A stretch of 9,654 bases of DNA. Origin: Acidobacteriota bacterium. Its GTDB lineage: Bacteria; Acidobacteriota; Polarisedimenticolia; Polarisedimenticolales; Polarisedimenticolaceae. Positions 6,067-9,654 of the stretch are shown here, piece by piece (position 1 is the stretch's first letter; every line of letters starts with the position of its first letter). The stretch is taken from NCBI GenBank assembly GCA_011773795.1, contig WVWW01000008.1, positions 18,092 to 27,745 on the forward strand. Direction: 5' to 3'. The notes below the pieces were generated by a model that had not been told where the DNA came from, did not search any database, and saw only the letters and a list, made by a program, of their open reading frames with translations. The position numbers were made by a program, and so were the translations under genes.

Positions 6067-6420
6067 TTAGCCCTGGGCGGCCGACCGGGTCACATCCAGG
6101 TCGAACTGCACGTGGCAGGCTCGTTTCAGAATCGGAAAAATGCGCCCCATCGCGCGGTTGCGGGCGCGACGCATCGTCGGCGCCTCGTTGACGAGCGCCT
6201 GCGCGATCAACAGACGATCGACATCCAGCTCGGGGTCTTTCTGCTGGGCGTTGGCGACCGCGGACTTGAGCAGCTTCTCGAGCTGGCTCGAGACCCGCTT
6301 GGGGCTGTAGTGCAGGATGGCCAACGCCTCCTCGACCGACTTGCCGCGCACCTGGTCGACGACAAGGCGAACCTTCTGCGCCGAGACCCCCAGGTAGTTC
6401 AGTTTTGCTGTCGCAATCAT
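6067..6420 (-). CDS. rplV: 50S ribosomal protein L22
   Basis: A 117-residue protein that contacts all 23S rRNA domains; its beta-hairpin lines the exit tunnel opposite L4. The globular part shows AQKVRLVVDQVRGKSVEEAL (14-33), then SSQLEKLLKSAVANA (44-58). The hairpin tip holds APTMRRARNRAMGRI (80-94); M83-R84-R85 match the MKR triplet whose loss gives macrolide resistance in E. coli. The usual closing motif KRTSHI is changed to KRACHV (99-104). The ATG is preceded by GAGGA in a 17-bp gap after rpsS. It ends in TAA, 19 bp before rpsC. Confidence 0.96.
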   Translation of the reverse strand: MIATAKLNYLGVSAQKVRLVVDQVRGKSVEEALAILHYSPKRVSSQLEKLLKSAVANAQQKDPELDVDRLLIAQALVNEAPTMRRARNRAMGRIFPILKRACHVQFDLDVTRSAAQG

Positions 6421-6437
6421 CGCTTCCTCGTTGCGCG

Positions 6438-6716
6438 TCAGCGGGACGACGAACCGCCCCTGGCGGCGTGTCCCTTGAAGGTCCGCGTCGGGGCGAACTC
6501 GCCCAGCTTGTGACCGACCATGTTCTCCGTGATGAACACGGGGATGAACTTCTTGCCGTTGTGCACGGCCAGGGTGTGCGACACCATGTCCGGCGTCACC
6601 GTGGACCGGCGCGACCAGGTCTTGATGACCTTCTTGTCGCTTTTCTTGTTCATCTCGTCCACTTTGCTCTGCAAGTGGAGATCCACGAAAGGACCCTTGG
6701 ATACCGATCGACTCAT
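6438..6716 (-). CDS. rpsS: 30S ribosomal protein S19
   Basis: A 92-residue protein in the head of the 30S subunit that pairs with S13 and touches the A-site tRNA and the B1a bridge. Family signatures are RSVSKGPFVD at the N-terminus (3-12), IKTWSRRSTVTPDMVSHT (31-48), HNGKKFIPVFITENMVGHKLGEF (52-74, in pieces) and the closing APTRTFKGHAA. The length is typical. The ATG is preceded by a strong GAGGTAGG element in the 15-bp gap after rplB. It ends with TGA, 17 bp before rplV. Confidence 0.98.
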   Translation of the reverse strand: MSRSVSKGPFVDLHLQSKVDEMNKKSDKKVIKTWSRRSTVTPDMVSHTLAVHNGKKFIPVFITENMVGHKLGEFAPTRTFKGHAARGGSSSR

Positions 6717-6731
6717 CGCCTACCTCGTCCG

Positions 6732-7562
6732 CTATTTACCGGTCTTGCGACGGCGCACGATGTATTTGCCCGTGCGCGGGTTGTTACGGGTTTTCTTGCC
6801 TTTGGTCGGCACGCCCCACGGCGTCACCGGGTGACGCCCGCCGGAGGTCCGCCCTTCGCCACCGCCGTGCGGGTGATCGACGGGGTTCATCACCACGCCG
6901 CGCACGTTGGGTCGCCAGCCCAGCCAGCGGCTGCGGCCGGCCTTGCCGATGTTCGCGTTCTCGTGATCGAGGTTGCCGACCTGCCCGACGGTCGCCCGGC
7001 AGACCATCAGGATCTTCCGCATCTCGCCGGACGGCATGCGCAACAACGCGTAGGCGCCCTCCTTGGCGATCAACTGCGCCGAACCGCCCGCCGAACGCAC
7101 CATCTGCCCGCCCTTCCCGGGACGCATCTCGATGTTGTGCACCTCGGTGCCCAGCGGGATCGACTTGAGCGGCAAACAGTTGCCGATCTGGATGTCGGCT
7201 TCGGTCGAGGACACGATCTGCTGACCCACCTCGAGGCCCTTCGGCGCCAGGACGTAGCGGCGCTCGCCGTCGGCGTAGCACACGAGCGCGATGTCGGCCG
7301 AGCGGTTGGGGTCGTACTCGATCCGCTCCACCTTGGCCGGGATATCGAGCTTGTCGCGCCGGAAGTCGATGACCCGGTAGCGCCTCTTGTGCCCGCCCCC
7401 GCGATGCCGGACCGCGATGTGCCCGCGGTTGTCGCGGCCACCGTGCTTGTGCAGCTTTTTGACCAGCGGCTTGTGCGGGGCGTTCTTCGTACCGGACTCG
7501 CGCACGATGCGCGTCATCGTCCGGCGCCCCGGACTGGTCGGTTTGTATTTCTTGATCGCCAT
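6732..7562 (-). CDS. rplB: 50S ribosomal protein L2
   Basis: A 276-residue primary 23S rRNA binder needed for subunit association and peptidyl transferase activity. The N-terminal half shows KPTSPGRRTMT (7-17), GRDNRGHIAVRHRGGGHKRRYR (42-63, in two motifs) and an OB-like region. The C-terminal half shows the SH3-like core and MNPVDHPHGGGEGR (225-238). His230 corresponds to the functionally important His229 of mature E. coli L2. The motif HPVTPWGVPTKGKKTR (244-259) follows. The length is standard (about 273-277). The ATG has AGGGA 5 nt upstream. It is 22 bp after rplW and 15 bp before rpsS, and ends with TAG. No anomaly was noticed. Confidence 0.98.
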   Translation of the reverse strand: MAIKKYKPTSPGRRTMTRIVRESGTKNAPHKPLVKKLHKHGGRDNRGHIAVRHRGGGHKRRYRVIDFRRDKLDIPAKVERIEYDPNRSADIALVCYADGERRYVLAPKGLEVGQQIVSSTEADIQIGNCLPLKSIPLGTEVHNIEMRPGKGGQMVRSAGGSAQLIAKEGAYALLRMPSGEMRKILMVCRATVGQVGNLDHENANIGKAGRSRWLGWRPNVRGVVMNPVDHPHGGGEGRTSGGRHPVTPWGVPTKGKKTRNNPRTGKYIVRRRKTGK

Positions 7563-7584
7563 GGTTATCCCTGCCGTCTCTTCG

Positions 7585-7887
7585 TTAGCTCGCTTCGAAG
7601 AAATCGATTTCGCCCGAATCCGGCGTCAACTTGACCCAGGCCTTCTTCCAGTCCGGTCGCTTGCCGACGAAACGGCCCATGCGCTTCGTCTTACCCTTGA
7701 CACGCGCGGTCCTCACGGAGGCCACCTTGACCTTGTCCTTCTCGAACAGCTTCTCGATCGCGCGCGCGATCTCGAGCTTGTTCGCATGGATGTGCACCTT
7801 GAAGCAGTACGTGCCGTCGGCCTCGCGAATCAGCGTCGACTTCTCGGTGATCAGCGGCTGTCGGACCGCGCCGAATTCGTGGTTCAT
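7585..7887 (-). CDS. rplW: 50S ribosomal protein L23
   Basis: A 100-residue protein that binds domain III of 23S rRNA at the tunnel exit, where trigger factor and the signal recognition particle dock. Seen are RQPLITEKSTLI (9-20), the typical L23 opening; the helix NKLEIARAIEKLFE (36-49); and VRTARVKGKTKRMGRF (58-73) ahead of a WKKAWVKL strand (80-87). The length matches the family. The open frame continues upstream of 7887, but that extension lies antiparallel in frame to L4 and has no L23-like content. The ATG at 7887 with GAGGTG 8 nt upstream is therefore the start. It overlaps rplD by 4 nt, ends in TAA, and is followed 22 bp later by rplB. Confidence 0.96.
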   Translation of the reverse strand: MNHEFGAVRQPLITEKSTLIREADGTYCFKVHIHANKLEIARAIEKLFEKDKVKVASVRTARVKGKTKRMGRFVGKRPDWKKAWVKLTPDSGEIDFFEAS

Positions 7888-8513
7888 GGCGCCAGCACCT
7901 CGTTCAAACGTTTGATCGCGTCCTCGGAGATCACGATCGCGTCGCAATCCAGCAAGTCGACGACGCTGACCCCCATCGCACGAACAACCGAAACTCGCGG
8001 GTTGTTGCGCGCGGCCAGCTCGAGGTTTTGATCCGTCTCGAGCGGGACGAGCAGCGTCTTGTTTTCCAGGCCCAGCTTGCCGCTCAGGGCCGAATCCAGC
8101 GCCTGCGTCTTGGGATCCTTGCGGTCGAGCGCGTCGAGACAGACGAGCTTCCCCTCGCGCAGCTTCTGCGCCAGGACCGAGCGGATCGCGTTGGTCCGCA
8201 TCTTCTTGGGGAATTTCCAGGAGTAATCGCGCGGCTGCGGGCCGTGGACCGTCCCGCCGTGACGCCACAGCGGCGAGCGGTTGTCCCCGACGCGGGCGCG
8301 GCCGGTGCCCTTTTGCCGCCAGACCTTGCGCGAGCCCCCCGAGACCACGCGGCGATTCTTGGTCTTGTGCGTCCCCGCACGACCCGCCGCCTGGTAGGCC
8401 TGCACGGCCTCCCACACGAGATGTTCCTTCCACGGGTAGTCGAACACCGCGGGGTTCAGCTCGAGCTTACGGAGCTTCTTGTTCGCCCAGTTCGTAACTT
8501 GAATTTCAGACAT
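7884..8513 (-). CDS. rplD: 50S ribosomal protein L4
   Basis: A 209-residue protein that binds domain I of 23S rRNA; its long loop lines the narrow part of the peptide exit tunnel. The tunnel loop is clear at residues 62-92: RKVWRQKGTGRAR, then RSPLWRHGGTVHGP. The loop is followed by the conserved basic stretch KFPKKMRTNAIRSVLA (100-115). In E. coli, L4 also represses its own S10 operon through a leader; no such leader is visible ahead of rpsJ here. The ATG start is preceded by a TTGAGGTTGAGAG element. The TGA stop overlaps the rplW start by 4 nt (ATGA), and the rplW Shine-Dalgarno lies inside the last codons of this gene, suggesting translational coupling. Confidence 0.97.
   Translation of the reverse strand: MSEIQVTNWANKKLRKLELNPAVFDYPWKEHLVWEAVQAYQAAGRAGTHKTKNRRVVSGGSRKVWRQKGTGRARVGDNRSPLWRHGGTVHGPQPRDYSWKFPKKMRTNAIRSVLAQKLREGKLVCLDALDRKDPKTQALDSALSGKLGLENKTLLVPLETDQNLELAARNNPRVSVVRAMGVSVVDLLDCDAIVISEDAIKRLNEVLAP
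7896..7901 (-). promoter_or_regulatory. Ribosome binding site of rplW inside rplD
   Basis: GAGGTG in the mRNA sense, 8 nt ahead of the rplW ATG, lying within the last codons of rplD. It fixes the rplW start at 7887. The reading frame for L23 stays open far upstream, to about 8433, and would otherwise invite a false long call. Confidence 0.75.
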
Positions 8514-8532
8514 CTCTCAACCTCAAGCTGTC

Positions 8533-9177
8533 TCAGCCGGCCTGTGCGCCCGACTTCGAACGCCGGATCAGCAGGGCGCTTCCTCGCGATCCGGGAACCG
8601 ATCCCCGAACCAGCAGCAGGTTCTTCTCTTCGTCGATACGGACGACCTTCAGGTTCTTGCAGGTGACCCGCTGGTTGCCCATCTGGCCGGGACCACGCAT
8701 CCCCTTGATCACCTTGGACGGCGACGCCGACTGACCGATCGACCCCGGAGCACGGTGGAACATCGAACCGTGGGTCGCACGGCCACCGCCGAAGCCGTGG
8801 CGCTTGATGACACCCTGGAAGCCACGCCCCTTCGAAGTGCCCACGATGTCGACGTTGGAGACACCCTCGAAAATGCCGACCGACACCGCGTCACCGGGCT
8901 TGACCTCGTCGTCCCCGATCAGTGCGAACTCGCGTCGCATCCGGGTCGGCGGGACACCGGCCTTCTCGTGGTGGCCGCGCTGCGGCTTGTTGGCCCGCTT
9001 GGCCGCCGCGGGGTCGACCAGCCCGAGCTGAGCGGATTCCCGCCCGTCTTTCTCTGCAGTCTTGCGCTGCACGACGACACACGGTCCCGCCTCGATCACC
9101 GTGACCGGGGTGACCCGGCCGTCCTCGCCGAACAGCTGCGTCATGCCGATCTTTCTGCCGATGAGTCCTTCAACCAT
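8533..9177 (-). CDS. rplC: 50S ribosomal protein L3
   Basis: A 214-residue protein that binds 23S rRNA early in assembly and reaches toward the peptidyl transferase centre with its central extension. The start LIGRKIGMTQLF (5-16) and the block GTSKGRGFQGVIKRHGF (113-129), then THGSMFHRAPGSIGQ (135-149) and GQMGNQRVT (164-172), are family signatures. Residue 151, aligned by eye with the glutamine that PrmB methylates in E. coli L3 (Q150), is Ala, so that modification should not occur here; many bacteria lack this Gln. The ATG start has GAGGGTAAG just upstream. It sits 22 bp after rpsJ and 19 bp before rplD, and ends with TGA. Confidence 0.97.
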   Translation of the reverse strand: MVEGLIGRKIGMTQLFGEDGRVTPVTVIEAGPCVVVQRKTAEKDGRESAQLGLVDPAAAKRANKPQRGHHEKAGVPPTRMRREFALIGDDEVKPGDAVSVGIFEGVSNVDIVGTSKGRGFQGVIKRHGFGGGRATHGSMFHRAPGSIGQSASPSKVIKGMRGPGQMGNQRVTCKNLKVVRIDEEKNLLLVRGSVPGSRGSALLIRRSKSGAQAG

Positions 9178-9199
9178 CGCCTTACCCTCGTCTCCCGGC

Positions 9200-9523
9200 T
9201 CAGGCCGACTGCCCGAAGGCCTTGATCTCGACGTCGACGCCGGCCGGCAGATCCAGCTTCATCAGCGCGTCCACGGTCTCCGGCGTCGGCTGCAGGATGT
9301 CCAGCAGCCGCTTGTGCGTGCGGATCTCGAACTGCTCGCGGGACTTCTTGTCCACGTGCGGCGAGCGCAGCACCGTCCACCGGTTGCGCACGGTCGGCAG
9401 CGGGATCGGACCCACGACGGACGCCCCCGTGCGCCTGGCCGTGTCCACGATCTCACTCGTGGACTGGTCCAGGATCCGATGATCGTAGGCCTTGAGCCGG
9501 ATGCGAATCTTCTCGTTCACCAT
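9200..9523 (-). CDS. rpsJ: 30S ribosomal protein S10 (NusE)
   Basis: A 107-residue protein that binds the 3' domain of 16S rRNA in the head of the small subunit. In the free form S10 also partners NusB in transcription antitermination. Recognisable features are the N-terminal IRIRLKAYDHRILD (residues 6-19), the GPIPLPT turn (38-44) that leads into the extended loop, and the HVDKKSREQFEIRTHKR segment (56-72). The length is close to the usual 102-105, with a few extra residues at both ends. It starts with ATG; the nearest purine-rich element is GAGGG about 11 nt upstream, a slightly long spacing. It is the first gene of the S10 block, 69 bp after tuf and 22 bp before rplC. It ends with TGA. Confidence 0.97.
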   Translation of the reverse strand: MVNEKIRIRLKAYDHRILDQSTSEIVDTARRTGASVVGPIPLPTVRNRWTVLRSPHVDKKSREQFEIRTHKRLLDILQPTPETVDALMKLDLPAGVDVEIKAFGQSA

Positions 9524-9592
9524 GCTTGTCTCAACCCTCGAACAGTTCCGAAAGAGGGATCAATGGGCGGCCTCTGACGACCGCCGATACAC
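9524..9592 (-). promoter_or_regulatory. tuf-rpsJ spacer with two weak potential hairpins
   Basis: This 69-bp gap is the longest non-coding stretch in the window. In the mRNA sense it holds GGCGGU (9585-9580) able to pair with GCCGCC (9571-9566) around an 8-nt loop, counting one G-U pair. Further down, CCCUC (9558-9554) could pair with GAGGG (9539-9535), and that GAGGG is the best Shine-Dalgarno for rpsJ. No U-run follows either stem, so I do not call an intrinsic terminator. I find no convincing -35/-10 pair. The gap is too short for an E. coli-type S10 leader. Function is unproven; both stems are short and could be chance in GC-rich DNA. Confidence 0.25.
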
Positions 9593-9654
9593 CTACTCCT
9601 TGATCTCGGTGACGGTGCCGGCACCGACCGTACGACCGCCTTCGCGGATGGCGA
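9593..9654 (-). CDS. tuf: Elongation factor Tu, C-terminal end (partial)
   Basis: Only the last 19 complete codons and the TAG stop are inside the window; the gene continues beyond the right edge. The readable tail is AIREGGRTVGAGTVTEIKE, the typical end of EF-Tu domain 3, where the stretch AIREGGRTVGAG is nearly invariant in bacteria. EF-Tu is the GTPase that carries aminoacyl-tRNA to the ribosomal A site; its G domain lies outside the window. Position directly upstream of rpsJ on the same strand is the usual str-to-S10 operon arrangement in many phyla. The last residues (TVTEIKE) differ slightly from the common VVTKIxE ending, which is ordinary variation. Identification is firm despite the short piece. 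Confidence 0.95.
   Translation of the reverse strand, partial: AIREGGRTVGAGTVTEIKE

Noticed and set aside
6405..7634. A 409-codon open frame on the plus strand
   Set aside because: It lies antisense to rpsS and rplB and has the same low-complexity shadow composition; no domain is visible.
7585..8433. Long upstream extension of the rplW frame (282 codons)
   Set aside because: The part before 7887 overlaps rplD in another frame and has no L23 character; the ATGA overlap and GAGGTG set the start at 7887.
9566..9585. GC-rich stem after tuf as an intrinsic terminator
   Set aside because: No run of U follows the stem, and the downstream genes continue on the same strand with close spacing.
9524..9592. 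E. coli-type L4-responsive S10 leader
   Set aside because: The 69-bp spacer is too short for that multi-hairpin leader and I see no resembling sequence.
1..9654. A novel accessory system, mobile element, CRISPR array, tRNA or prophage in the window
   Set aside because: Every stretch longer than 69 bp is covered by a recognised core gene in canonical order; no direct repeats, terminal inverted repeats or foreign genes were seen.

Overview
The window is a housekeeping ribosomal-protein super-operon. All 23 genes lie on the minus strand, so transcription runs from high to low coordinates. The order is: 3' end of tuf, rpsJ, rplC, rplD, rplW, rplB, rpsS, rplV, rpsC, rplP, rpmC, rpsQ, rplN, rplX, rplE, rpsN, rpsH, rplF, rplR, rpsE, rpmD, rplO, 5' part of secY. 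This is the classical S10 operon joined directly to the spc operon, with the end of the str operon (tuf) just upstream. Both end genes are cut by the window edges.

The organism is a GC-rich bacterium (by inspection, no count was run). The S14 of the short zinc-ribbon type, the S3 KH region, the SecY N-terminus and L14 all resemble what I recall from Acidobacteriota, Deltaproteobacteria-like lineages and neighbouring uncultured phyla. I cannot place it more precisely, and this is a tentative inference.

Layout: 9593-9654 holds the last residues of EF-Tu. A 69-bp spacer follows (9524-9592), the largest in the window, with two weak potential hairpins, one of which would pair with the rpsJ ribosome binding site. 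The S10 block (9523-4413) encodes S10, L3, L4, L23, L2, S19, L22, S3, L16, L29 and S17. The spc block (4388-297) encodes L14, L24, L5, S14, S8, L6, L18, S5, L30 and L15. SecY follows from 278 to the edge. Spacers are mostly 11-24 bp, each with a purine-rich Shine-Dalgarno. Three junctions (rplD/rplW, rpsE/rpmD, rpmD/rplO) are 4-nt ATGA overlaps. I see no promoter or intrinsic terminator inside the cluster, so one long polycistronic mRNA is likely.

The products assemble the 50S and 30S subunits together. S10 also acts in transcription antitermination, EF-Tu delivers aminoacyl-tRNA, and SecY forms the membrane channel for exported chains.

I see no novel system, mobile element, CRISPR array or RNA gene. 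Points worth a second look are: a single-base frame break in rpsC just after the KH-domain GxxG loop; an L24 whose KOW turn lacks its usual glycines; an unusual preponderance of TAG stop codons; a GTG start for rpsE that start-calling could miss; and a possible RBS-pairing hairpin ahead of rpsJ.
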